The notes beneath the pieces were generated by a model. The model was not told where the DNA came from, made no database searches, and worked only from the letters and a program-made list of their open reading frames with translations. A stretch of 64,000 bases of DNA from contig JACAUB010000001.1 of the NCBI GenBank assembly GCA_013390605.1, positions 2,215,380 to 2,279,379 on the forward strand, written 5' to 3'. The DNA comes from Bacteroidota bacterium. Its GTDB lineage: Bacteria; Bacteroidota; Bacteroidia; Bacteroidales; Cfx3-03. Below, one piece after another: positions 8,489-17,183 of this stretch (positions are counted from its first letter, which is position 1; each line of letters opens with the position of its first letter). Made by a program: the position numbers and the translations under genes.

Positions 8489-10957
8489 ATGCCTAAAGTT
8501 CAGTTTATTGACCCTAATGTGGCCAGACAAGCCGGAGAGATAACATTTAAACCAATTCCGGTAAATCAATACAAAAAAAGTATTTCCGAAGAAAAAAGTA
8601 ATTTCTCGAATGATGATTTCTTGCGCATTTATCACGATATGGTCGTGATTCGTGAATTTGAAACCATGTTAAACTTGATCAAAACTACAGGTGAATACAG
8701 TGGTGTTCCTTATGACCATCCCGGTCCTGCTCACCTTTCTAACGGACAAGAAGCAGCAGCAGTAGGTATGGCTTATACACTAACTGTTGAAGATTTTATT
8801 TTTGGATCGCATCGCAGTCATGGAGAAATCCTTGCTAAAGGATTGAGTGCTATTCATAAATTAGATGATGCAACTTTGATGCAAGTTATGGAAACCTTCT
8901 TTGAAGGTACTGTATTGAATGTTGTCAAAAAAGGCTTTACGGGAACAGTAAAAGAACTCGGTCGTAGATTTTTGATTTATGGTACATTGGCAGAAATATT
9001 TGCGCGCGAAACAGGATTTAACAAAGGGTTAGGCGGAAGCATGCATGCATTCTTTACACCTTTTGGTGTATACCCAAACAATGCAATTGTTGGGGGTAGC
9101 GGAGATATTGCAGTTGGTGCAGCACTATACAAAAAGATAAACAGAAAACCAGGAATGGTAGTTGCCAACATTGGCGATGCATCAATGGCGTGTGGCCCAG
9201 TTTGGGAAGGTCTTTCCTTTGCAGCCATGGATCAGTTTTCCCAACTTTGGGAAGGTGACATGAAAGGTGGCCTGCCGGTTATTTTTAACATTATGAATAA
9301 CCAATATGGAATGGGTGGTCAAACATGTGGAGAGACAATGGGATATGGCATGGCTGCTCGAATTGGAGCTGGTGTCAATGCTGACCAAATGCATGCAGAG
9401 AGAGTTGATGGATACAATCCATTGGCTGTAATTGATGCTTATCGCAGAAAACGTCAACTCATAGAAGAGAAAAAGGGGCCTGTTTTACTAGAAGTTTTAA
9501 CTTATCGTTATAGTGGACATTCACCTTCGGATGCGTCATCATATCGTTCGAAAGAAGAGGTAGAAGCATGGCAGGAACATGATGGTATTAATTCATATGG
9601 CAAGAAACTGATCGAAAGTAAGGTTGCTAAACAACAAGACTTAGATTCAGTTTGGGCTGATGTAAAAAGTGTTATTCTTGAGATGTTTAAACTCTCTATT
9701 AATGAAGAGATCTCACCAAGAATGGATATTAAAAAGCGTCCCGAACAAATTGGTGAAATGATTTTTTCAAATCAGTCAGTTGAAAAGATGTCAAATACGA
9801 CACCAGAGGTAAACCATCCAATGGCTGAAAATCCCAGAGTTATCCAAATTGCTAAAAAAGAACGTTTCGCTTTTGATGCAGAAGGGAAAACCTTCTCTAA
9901 GATGAAACAATATCAGCTCCGTGATGGTATCTTTGAAGCCATTATTGACCGTTATTATAAAGATCCAACATTAGTTGCTTATGGCGAAGAGAACCGTGAT
10001 TGGGGTGGAGCTTTTGCAGTATATCGCGGACTTACTGAAGCATTACCTTATAATAGATTATTCAATTCACCTATATCAGAAGCTTCGATTATTGGCACAG
10101 CCATTGGATATGCAATGTGCGGTGGACGAGTAATACCAGAGATTATGTATTGCGATTTTCTTGGAAGATGTGGTGATGAAGTTTTCAATCAGTTACCCAA
10201 ATGGCAAGCAATGAGTGGCAATGTACTTAAAATGCCTGTTGTAATCAGGGTTTCTGTTGGATCAAAATATGGTGCACAACATTCACAGGACTGGACTTCA
10301 TTGGTTGCTCATATTCCAGGATTAAAAGTTGTTTTCCCTGTAACTCCTTATGATGCAAAAGGATTAATGAATAGTGCGTTACAAGGCACAGATCCTGTTA
10401 TCTTCTTTGAAAGTCAACGAATCTATGATATTGGTGAGCAGTTCAACAAAGGAGGTGTTCCTGAAGGCTATTACGAGATTGCAATGGGTGAACCTGATGT
10501 AAAACGTGAAGGAAACGATATCACTATTCTAACTATTGGCGCCACCTTATATCGTGCACTAGAAGCAGCTAAGATTCTTGAAGAGAAATATGGAATGTCG
10601 GCTGAAGTGATTGATGCTCGTTCGTTGGTTCCTTTCAATTATGAACAAGTAATTACCTCTGTAAAAAAGACAGGTCGGATTATTGTTTCAGGTGATGCAA
10701 ACGCTAGAGGTTCATTCTTAAATGAATTAGCACGTAATATTACTGAATTAGCGTTCGATTATTTAGATGCTCCACCGGTAGTTGTTGGTTCACGGAACTG
10801 GATTACCCCTGCCTATGAATTAGAAGAAGCATTTTTTCCACAACCTGAATGGTTTATTGATGCTATACACGAAAAAATTGTTCCTTTAAAAGGGCATATC
10901 TCAGGACAGAATTTTTCAGATTCTGAACAAATCCGTAGAGCTAAATTGGGTATATAA
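8489..10957 (+). CDS. 2-oxoacid dehydrogenase E1, fused alpha and beta subunits
   Basis: At 822 residues the protein joins both E1 chains. The alpha half (about 40-400) has the thiamine-diphosphate motif starting GDAS (Gly229-Asp230) and ending NNQ (270-272), and the GSHRSHGE region. A linker of some 60 residues leads into the beta half (about 470-822), with RDGIFEAIIDRYYKDPTLVAYGEENRD split around the conserved Glu, and the C-terminal transketolase domain with DARSLVPFN. It decarboxylates a 2-oxoacid and reductively acylates E2 lipoate. Fused E1 of this sort is known in Bacteroidota, where it is often labelled pyruvate or branched-chain dehydrogenase; the substrate here is open. An inverted repeat follows the stop codon. 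Confidence 0.92.
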   Translation: MPKVQFIDPNVARQAGEITFKPIPVNQYKKSISEEKSNFSNDDFLRIYHDMVVIREFETMLNLIKTTGEYSGVPYDHPGPAHLSNGQEAAAVGMAYTLTVEDFIFGSHRSHGEILAKGLSAIHKLDDATLMQVMETFFEGTVLNVVKKGFTGTVKELGRRFLIYGTLAEIFARETGFNKGLGGSMHAFFTPFGVYPNNAIVGGSGDIAVGAALYKKINRKPGMVVANIGDASMACGPVWEGLSFAAMDQFSQLWEGDMKGGLPVIFNIMNNQYGMGGQTCGETMGYGMAARIGAGVNADQMHAERVDGYNPLAVIDAYRRKRQLIEEKKGPVLLEVLTYRYSGHSPSDASSYRSKEEVEAWQEHDGINSYGKKLIESKVAKQQDLDSVWADVKSVILEMFKLSINEEISPRMDIKKRPEQIGEMIFSNQSVEKMSNTTPEVNHPMAENPRVIQIAKKERFAFDAEGKTFSKMKQYQLRDGIFEAIIDRYYKDPTLVAYGEENRDWGGAFAVYRGLTEALPYNRLFNSPISEASIIGTAIGYAMCGGRVIPEIMYCDFLGRCGDEVFNQLPKWQAMSGNVLKMPVVIRVSVGSKYGAQHSQDWTSLVAHIPGLKVVFPVTPYDAKGLMNSALQGTDPVIFFESQRIYDIGEQFNKGGVPEGYYEIAMGEPDVKREGNDITILTIGATLYRALEAAKILEEKYGMSAEVIDARSLVPFNYEQVITSVKKTGRIIVSGDANARGSFLNELARNITELAFDYLDAPPVVVGSRNWITPAYELEEAFFPQPEWFIDAIHEKIVPLKGHISGQNFSDSEQIRRAKLGI

Positions 10958-10990
10958 CTTTAAAAAAGATTATATTAGCGCTTAGTTAGA

Positions 10991-11035
10991 AACCCATTGA
11001 TTGGCTTTCAGTATTGAAAAGTCAATCAATGGGTT
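10991..11035 (+). terminator. Intra-operon hairpin after E1
   Basis: Positions 10991-11003 are the exact reverse complement of 11023-11035, and the stem can be extended inward with one mismatch. The downstream T-run is weak, so it may be a partial terminator that lowers expression of the three genes that follow. Confidence 0.6.
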
Positions 11036-11092
11036 TCTATAAATCATATATGTAAAAGTAATTTTATTAATCAATTGACTAACTAAATCGAT

Positions 11093-12322
11093 ATGAACTT
11101 CTGGACATTATTTCCTGCAAAAGATGAGTTGATTAAATGGTCTGCACAAAATAGCGCTGGTCAAACACGCTTAGTTAATGCGCATTTACATACACCTTAT
11201 TCATTCAGTGCCTTTTCTAATATTCCACAAGCATTAGATATGGCGGTAGCTGAAAATGTTAAAATTGTTGGTATTAACGATTTTTATTCAACAGACGGAT
11301 ACGATGAGTGGGCATCGGCTTGTGCAGAACGCAAACTATTCCCATTGTTTAATATTGAATATATCAGCCTAAATCGCGAAGATCAGGCTGCTGGTATCAA
11401 AGTTAACGATCCAAATAATCCCGGACGTACTTATTTAAGCGGTAAAGGACTCGCTTTCCCTGCAAAGCTGGACGAGCCTTTTGCATCCCAACTTTCGCAT
11501 CTACGCAAGGAATCTAATCTTCATTCATTGATGATGTGCAATAAGATTAACCACCTGGTCGACAATTGTCGTGGTGGTTTCGAACTTAATTTTGATGAGA
11601 TTAAAGCTTCCTTAACAAAGGGAATGGTTAGAGAACGTCATTTAGCAAAGGCATTACGCGAAAAAATTGCCTCAAGATATCATACAGTTGAAGAGCAGGA
11701 ACATTTCTATAAAAGTCTGTTTGGTGGAAAACAACTAAAATCGAACTTGAGTAATTCAGCCGCTGTTGAAAATGAAATCAGAGGAAATCTTTTAAAAGCA
11801 GGAGGTATTGCATTTATCCCCGAAGATCCAAAAGCATTTCTCGACATGGAAGATGTTTGTATGCTTATTCGTAATGCTGGAGGCATTCCAACCTATCCCC
11901 TACTTGCCGATGACAATAATGGAAATTTTACCGACTTTGAAGCTTCAAAAGAAAAAGTTGCTGAAATACTTAAAAAAAGAAATATCTTTTCAGTAGAGTT
12001 CATAACAACTCGCAATAGTCTTGCTGTTTTAGAAGAATATGCTTCCTATTTTGAAGAACAAGGATTTATAGTAACCCTTGGTACTGAACATAATACACCA
12101 GCAATGGAGCCAATTCAGCTCTTTGCCAGAAACAATACTCCTTTAAGCAAGAAATTGCTAGACATTAACTTTCAGGGTGCATGTATTACTGCTGCGCATC
12201 AATATCTGGTAGCCACTGAAGGGGTTGGTTATTTAAATAAGAAAGGTAAGCCTGATTTGAAAAATCGTGAGTCGTATATTGCGCTAGGTAAGGCGCTAAT
12301 TGAACACATAATAAAATCTTAA
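11093..12322 (+). CDS. PHP-type metal-dependent phosphoesterase-like protein
   Basis: A 409-residue cytoplasmic protein. Residues about 28-100 read as the start of a PHP (polymerase and histidinol phosphatase) fold: VNAHLHTPYSFSAF gives the first HxH metal motif, and LFPLFNIEYISL resembles the following strand with an acidic ligand. Further candidate ligands appear late, in VTLGTEHNTPAM. PHP proteins hydrolyse phosphate esters, but the specific substrate is not predictable. The gene lies 135 bp after E1 and 2 bp before the dehydrogenase at 12325, so it belongs with two sugar-alcohol/sugar-phosphate-type dehydrogenases and may act on a phosphorylated intermediate. I do not recognise a named homologue. 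Confidence 0.6.
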   Translation: MNFWTLFPAKDELIKWSAQNSAGQTRLVNAHLHTPYSFSAFSNIPQALDMAVAENVKIVGINDFYSTDGYDEWASACAERKLFPLFNIEYISLNREDQAAGIKVNDPNNPGRTYLSGKGLAFPAKLDEPFASQLSHLRKESNLHSLMMCNKINHLVDNCRGGFELNFDEIKASLTKGMVRERHLAKALREKIASRYHTVEEQEHFYKSLFGGKQLKSNLSNSAAVENEIRGNLLKAGGIAFIPEDPKAFLDMEDVCMLIRNAGGIPTYPLLADDNNGNFTDFEASKEKVAEILKKRNIFSVEFITTRNSLAVLEEYASYFEEQGFIVTLGTEHNTPAMEPIQLFARNNTPLSKKLLDINFQGACITAAHQYLVATEGVGYLNKKGKPDLKNRESYIALGKALIEHIIKS

Positions 12323-12324
12323 TA

Positions 12325-13509
12325 ATGAATACCTTAATGATAAATAAAATTATTCCTGCTATCAGAATGATCGCTTCCAGAGAGAAAGTGTTGACGATTC
12401 GGTTAAATGATAGTGAGCGATTTTCAAAATTAAACACGGAAGATTCGGTTCGTGCTTTACCTTTTGTAAAAGCTAATTCTGGTATTATTGTGATAACTGA
12501 AAAGACTGAACCAGAAGATATTATTGCTGAAATAGAAATAAAAATCTCTGCATGGTATACTGCCCATACTTCACATCCTGATTTTATTCTTTTAGAAAAA
12601 TTAGGATTGATTGCTCTTGCTAGTAACGCATCAGAACTTGATTCATTATTGGGGTTACCTGTTGGTGAAACCAAAATAGTTTCTGGACGTGTACAAGACA
12701 AAATCATCATTGTCACAGGAGGAGCCCAGGGATTTGGCGGAGGTATTGCCGAATTACTCTATGCATATGGTGCAAATGTAGTAATTGCTGACCTGAATGA
12801 AGAGGCAGGTAAAGGCATGGCTAATATTCTGAATACAAATAAACAGGCAAATCAAGCTTTCTTTGTTAAAGTAAATGTTTCAGATCCAACCTCTGTTGAA
12901 GAGATGATAACAAACACAGTAAAGCAATTTGGAGGGTTAGACGTTATTATAAGTAATGCTGGCATACTTCGTGCTGGGGGACTGGATGAAATGACACCTG
13001 AATCATTTGCGTTAATGACTGATGTTAATTATAAAGGTTATTTCTTTTGTGCAAAATATGCCTCATCAGTAATGAAGGTGCAATCTAATTTTAGAAAAGA
13101 TTACTTCATGGATATCATCCAAATCAATTCTAAATCTGGATTAAAAGGAAGTAACCGCAATTTTGCTTATGCTGGTGGAAAGTTTGGTGGTATTGGTCTG
13201 ACCCAATCATTTGCAATGGAATTGATGCCAAATCGTATTAAGGTAAATTCAATTTGTCCTGGGAATTTCTATGAAGGTCCACTTTGGAGCGATCCTCAAA
13301 AAGGACTGTTTGTTCAATACCTTAATGCAGGAAAAGTGCCTGGAGCAAAAACTTTAAACGACGTAAAAGCGTTTTATGATGCACAGGTGCCTGCGGGAAG
13401 AGGCTGTAGAGTTCTGGATGTTGTGAGAGCAATCTTGTATGCAATAGAACAGGAGTATGAAACAGGACAAGCTATTCCTGTAACAGGTGGTCAGAATATG
13501 TTGAATTAA
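12325..13509 (+). CDS. Short-chain dehydrogenase with an extra N-terminal segment
   Basis: A 394-residue protein with a classical SDR domain in residues about 125-394: NAD-binding TGGAQGFG (131-138), NAG in IISNAGIL, Ser in IQINSKSG, and the catalytic YxxxK as Tyr282-Lys286 in YAGGKFGG. It resembles sorbitol-6-phosphate 2-dehydrogenase-like enzymes. The first roughly 120 residues are unusual; the part HPDFILLEKLGLIALASNA resembles the linker that joins a class II aldolase domain to an SDR domain in bifunctional rhamnulose-phosphate aldolase/dehydrogenases, but no aldolase active site is present. An alternative start at 12337 is possible. The 2-bp spacing from the PHP gene and 13-bp spacing to the next gene indicate one operon. 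Confidence 0.75.
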   Translation: MNTLMINKIIPAIRMIASREKVLTIRLNDSERFSKLNTEDSVRALPFVKANSGIIVITEKTEPEDIIAEIEIKISAWYTAHTSHPDFILLEKLGLIALASNASELDSLLGLPVGETKIVSGRVQDKIIIVTGGAQGFGGGIAELLYAYGANVVIADLNEEAGKGMANILNTNKQANQAFFVKVNVSDPTSVEEMITNTVKQFGGLDVIISNAGILRAGGLDEMTPESFALMTDVNYKGYFFCAKYASSVMKVQSNFRKDYFMDIIQINSKSGLKGSNRNFAYAGGKFGGIGLTQSFAMELMPNRIKVNSICPGNFYEGPLWSDPQKGLFVQYLNAGKVPGAKTLNDVKAFYDAQVPAGRGCRVLDVVRAILYAIEQEYETGQAIPVTGGQNMLN

Positions 13510-13522
13510 TTTTAATTAAAAC

Positions 13523-14800
13523 ATGAAAACAAAAGCAGTTAGATTATATGGAAAGAAGGACCTTCGTCTCGAAGAGTTTGAGCTTCCTCAGATAAAAGAA
13601 AACGAAATTCTGGCCAAAGTAATTTGCGACAGTCTTTGCATGTCATCATATAAAGCTGCCAATCAGGGTTCTGATCATAAAAGAATTCCAAATGATGTAG
13701 ATATTAATCCTACCATTATTGGTCATGAGTTTGCTGGAGAGTTAGTTGAAGTGGGTACAAAATGGCAAAATCGATTTAAAGTTGGAGATAAATTCTCAAT
13801 TCAGCCTGCATTAAATTATACTGATGGCCCTGTTGGTGTATTAAGTGCCCCAGGATATTCTTATCGCTTTATTGGTGGTGATGCGACTTACGTTATCATC
13901 CCAAACGAAGTGATGGAGTTAGGTTGTTTACTTCCTTATGATGGTGAAGGATTTTATCCGGCCTCACTTTCAGAGCCTCTTTCTTGTGTGATTGGTGCTA
14001 TCCATGCAAATTATCATACTACCCCCGGATCATATATTCACAAAATGGAAATAGTGGATGGTGGTAAAATGGCATTACTTGCAGGTGTTGGCCCAATGGG
14101 TTTGGCTGCAATAAATTATGTACTCCATCGTAATGATCGTAAACCGTCATTATTGGTTGTGACAGATATTGACCAAACACGTCTTGATAGAGCAGCAGGC
14201 TTATATTCAGTAACTTTTGCAGCTTCCAAAGGGATTGATCTACGATACGTAAACACCTCATTACTAGCGAATCCGATCGAAGACATGAAGGCTTTAACAG
14301 GTGGCGATGGCTTTAATGATGTTTTTGTATTTGCCCCGGTTGCTCCGGTTATTGAACAAGCAGATGCATTACTTGCTTTCGATGGCTGTTTAAATTTCTT
14401 CGCAGGTCCATCTGATGCCTCTTTTAAAGCACCACTGAATTTTTACAATGTTCATTATGCCTATACTCACATTGTTGGAACCAGCGGCGGAAATACTGAT
14501 GACATCAAAGAAGCACTTGATATGATGTCAAAAGGACTGGATCCTGCAGGATTGGTCACACATATTGGCGGAATAAATTCAGTTATCGAGGCAACACTAC
14601 ATCTGCCTCAAATACCCGGTGGAAAAAAGCTAATTTATAACCACCTGGAATTGCCTTTAATGCCTATTGCTGACTTTGCTGAGAAAGGGAAGAACAATCC
14701 TGTTTTTGAACATCTTGCCGCCATCTGCGAAAAGAATAAAGGTTTATGGAGTGTCGAAGCAGAAACTTATTTATTGGCTAATGCTGATAAGCTTAATTAA
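13523..14800 (+). CDS. Zinc-type alcohol dehydrogenase, L-sorbose-1-phosphate-reductase-like
   Basis: A 425-residue medium-chain dehydrogenase. The catalytic zinc site is indicated by Cys in CDSLCMSS (about residue 36-40) and by GHE at 67-69; the nucleotide fold follows as MALLAGVGPMGLAAINYVL. The structural zinc lobe with four closely spaced cysteines that typical members have after the GHE motif is not seen. Length and pattern resemble the sorbose-1-phosphate reductase branch, which interconverts ketose and hexitol phosphates. With the adjacent SDR it could form a two-step isomerisation of a sugar phosphate through its alditol. This is an inference; other polyol substrates are possible. A terminator follows 39 bp downstream and ends the operon. 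Confidence 0.75.
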   Translation: MKTKAVRLYGKKDLRLEEFELPQIKENEILAKVICDSLCMSSYKAANQGSDHKRIPNDVDINPTIIGHEFAGELVEVGTKWQNRFKVGDKFSIQPALNYTDGPVGVLSAPGYSYRFIGGDATYVIIPNEVMELGCLLPYDGEGFYPASLSEPLSCVIGAIHANYHTTPGSYIHKMEIVDGGKMALLAGVGPMGLAAINYVLHRNDRKPSLLVVTDIDQTRLDRAAGLYSVTFAASKGIDLRYVNTSLLANPIEDMKALTGGDGFNDVFVFAPVAPVIEQADALLAFDGCLNFFAGPSDASFKAPLNFYNVHYAYTHIVGTSGGNTDDIKEALDMMSKGLDPAGLVTHIGGINSVIEATLHLPQIPGGKKLIYNHLELPLMPIADFAEKGKNNPVFEHLAAICEKNKGLWSVEAETYLLANADKLN

Positions 14801-14838
14801 ATTTTGCACTATTAGAATAAATTAAGCGATTCTAACTA

Positions 14839-14882
14839 AAAAGAAGAGACAGTCTTGTTTAACCAATATTGTCTCTTCTTTT
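14839..14882 (+). terminator. Terminator of the GntR-regulated operon
   Basis: Positions 14839-14851 pair exactly with 14870-14882 (AAAAGAAGAGACA with its complement), loop of 18, ending in a T-run. It closes the run of genes that begins at 5737. Confidence 0.88.
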
Positions 14883-15210
14883 ATTTATTTGATATTCCAA
14901 ATTAAAAATCGCCATAAATCTATCATCGGAAATATTTCATTTTAATAGATACTCAGATAAAAATTCCACCATACTTCGGTTTAAACACTAAAACCAAGGT
15001 ATAATCACTTCTGAATTACCTAAAGATTACATACTACTGGGATGATCTGGTTTGAATAAAAATTGATTTAATATTTGATTTATTTCAGAACCAGAAAAAG
15101 TTAGAACAAGCTTATATAGAGTAATCATTTAAGGTTTTTAGTTCTTAATTTTTAATTGCAAATAAATTATTGCATCTTTGTAAAGTATAACGTTTGAATA
15201 TTCGAATACT
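14883..15210. other. Intergenic region upstream of a TetR gene
   Basis: About 330 bp, AT-rich, with no open frame. A -7-like GCATCTTTG lies just before the TetR gene, and GTTTGAATATTCGAATAC (15192-15209) contains two overlapping 8-bp palindromes (GAATATTC and ATTCGAAT) directly before the start codon; these could be an autoregulatory operator. Nothing else is recognised. Confidence 0.4.
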
Positions 15211-15810
15211 ATGATTCAAAAAGCGATTAGACTGAAAACCAAGGATGAAACTAGGGAAGACTTTGTTGATATTTGCAGAGACATATTCACAAAGTATGGT
15301 TATCATAAGACAACAATAGATGATATATCTCTTGCAGTTGGGAAAGGAAAAAGCACGCTTTATTATTATTTCACAGGAAAAGATGAAATGTATAAAGCTG
15401 TAATTGAACTTGAATTATCTGAACTTAAAAAAAAATTACTACGCGAGGTAGAAAAGACAAATGACCCACAAAGTAAAATTAAAGCTTATATATTAACCCG
15501 GATGGACTCCATCTCTCAATATAAAGTTCTATATTCAGCAATTAAAGAACAATCAAAATCACGTTTTGCTGAATCTGATAATATCCATCATGTATTTAAA
15601 ATTCAAGAAATTCAAATCTTAACTAAAATCTTAGAAGAGGGAGTTCAGGAGGGATACTTTACGATTCAAGAACCTGAATTTGCGGCTATTGGACTCATTG
15701 CGGCTATACGGGGTATTGAATTAAAACTTTTCTCAAATATTAGGAAACCTGGATTTGATCAAACACTTGACAATCTGATAGAAATCGTATTGTATGGTGT
15801 AATAAAATAA
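15211..15810 (+). CDS. TetR/AcrR-family transcriptional regulator
   Basis: A 199-residue regulator. The helix-turn-helix is at residues about 17-62: ICRDIFTKYGYHKTTIDDIS followed by VGKGKSTLYYYFTGKDEMY, which is the standard TetR recognition-helix ending. The rest is an all-helical ligand domain with no recognisable subfamily. It is flanked by a terminator on the left and a 300-bp gap on the right, so its targets are unknown; autoregulation through the palindromes before its start codon is plausible. TetR proteins near envelope or sugar genes often control efflux or lipid genes, but no such target is adjacent. Confidence 0.88.
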   Translation: MIQKAIRLKTKDETREDFVDICRDIFTKYGYHKTTIDDISLAVGKGKSTLYYYFTGKDEMYKAVIELELSELKKKLLREVEKTNDPQSKIKAYILTRMDSISQYKVLYSAIKEQSKSRFAESDNIHHVFKIQEIQILTKILEEGVQEGYFTIQEPEFAAIGLIAAIRGIELKLFSNIRKPGFDQTLDNLIEIVLYGVIK

Positions 15811-16110
15811 ATGTCTTTTTACGAGAACTTTTACCTCAAAGATTCGATTAATTAGTATATCGAAGATTCTAATTAGATCATATATTTTCATTTAACCATA
15901 AAACAATAAACATATCAGTTTTGAAATCAAAAAAGCGTGAAAGTTTTTTTGTAGATTCAATGTACAATATCAGTCGCCCCCCTTGTTAATATGTTATAAA
16001 ATTAAGGTCCTTTAGTATTCTATTTCAATACGAATGATTAAATTTGTAAATTACAAAAGGATACCATTTCCTATTTAACATACCATAAATAAAGCATCTA
16101 TATCGACATT
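15811..16110. other. Intergenic region, no feature recognised
   Basis: Three hundred bases of AT-rich DNA between the TetR gene and the SIS/CBS gene. A run of six C residues in GTCGCCCCCCTTG (near 15976) is unusual for the background. No open frame, hairpin terminator or clear promoter box was found. Confidence 0.4.
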
Positions 16111-17085
16111 ATGAAAACGATTAATGAAATAAAAAAATCGGCAAATACTGCTATCCAAATAGAACTCGATACAATCTCTAAATTACAAAATTATATTGAC
16201 GATACTTTTGCTGAGTGTATTCGGTTAATAGGAGAAAGTAAAGGTAGAGTTATAGTAACTGGCGTTGGTAAAAGTGCCATTATTGCTCAAAAAATTGTTT
16301 CGTCCTTTAATTCTACTGGTACGCCTGCTATCTTTATGCATGCTGCCGATGCCATACATGGTGATCTTGGCAATATAAGAGAAAAAGATATCGTACTCTG
16401 CTTATCAAAAAGTGGAAGTAGTCCTGAAATAAAAGTATTGATTCCTTTGATAAGGAATTTAGGTTTAGATACTAAAATCATTGCAATGGTATCAGTTACA
16501 AACTCTTTTCTTTCACAGAATTCTGATTACACAATATATGCCATGATTGATCGTGAGGCGTGTCCAAATAATCTGGCTCCTACGTCAAGTACTACTGCTC
16601 AGATTGTAATGGGTGATGCTATGATGGTAAGTCTGCTTGAATACAGTGGATTCACAACTCAAGACTATGCTTTGACACATCCGGGAGGGGCACTTGGTAA
16701 AAAATTATATTTAAGAGTAAGCGATCTATATAAAAATAATGAGCGTCCTTTTGTTTATACAAACGATAAATTAGATAAAATCATTATCGAAATTTCATCT
16801 AAAAGACTTGGTGCTACTGCAGTATTAAACGAAAAGGATCAACTTGTTGGTATAATTACAGATGGAGATCTTCGTAGAATGCTGGAAAAGACGAAAAACT
16901 TTGAACAGATAACTGCAAAAGATATCATGTCACCTTCTCCCAAGACTATAGAAGAAGATATTTTAGCAGTTGATGCTTATTCGACAATGAAGAAGAATAA
17001 AATAACATCTCTTCTGGTTATGAATGATCATGAATACCTTGGAGTAGTACATATTCATGATATCTTGCGTGAAGGAATTGTTTAA
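16111..17085 (+). CDS. kdsD: Arabinose-5-phosphate isomerase-like SIS/CBS protein (KpsF/GutQ family)
   Basis: The 324-residue protein has the KpsF/GutQ/KdsD layout: a sugar isomerase (SIS) domain at about 35-185 and two CBS domains at about 205-322. SIS signatures are VIVTGVGKSAIIAQKI, MHAADAIHGDLG and CLSKSGSSPEIK; THPGGALGKKL is the conserved end of the isomerase domain. The enzyme converts ribulose-5-phosphate to arabinose-5-phosphate, the first committed step to Kdo for lipopolysaccharide. Some family members instead act in sugar utilisation (GutQ) or capsule synthesis (KpsF). The next gene is a phosphohexomutase, so a sugar-nucleotide or catabolic role cannot be excluded. Confidence 0.85.
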   Translation: MKTINEIKKSANTAIQIELDTISKLQNYIDDTFAECIRLIGESKGRVIVTGVGKSAIIAQKIVSSFNSTGTPAIFMHAADAIHGDLGNIREKDIVLCLSKSGSSPEIKVLIPLIRNLGLDTKIIAMVSVTNSFLSQNSDYTIYAMIDREACPNNLAPTSSTTAQIVMGDAMMVSLLEYSGFTTQDYALTHPGGALGKKLYLRVSDLYKNNERPFVYTNDKLDKIIIEISSKRLGATAVLNEKDQLVGIITDGDLRRMLEKTKNFEQITAKDIMSPSPKTIEEDILAVDAYSTMKKNKITSLLVMNDHEYLGVVHIHDILREGIV

Positions 17086-17183
17086 ATTACTTAGGTATTC
17101 TAAGCAAAACAAAGATAATAGTTTAATCAGCTCCAAAAAAATACTACATCAACAGGATCATCACAAAATAAATTTTCTCGAGC

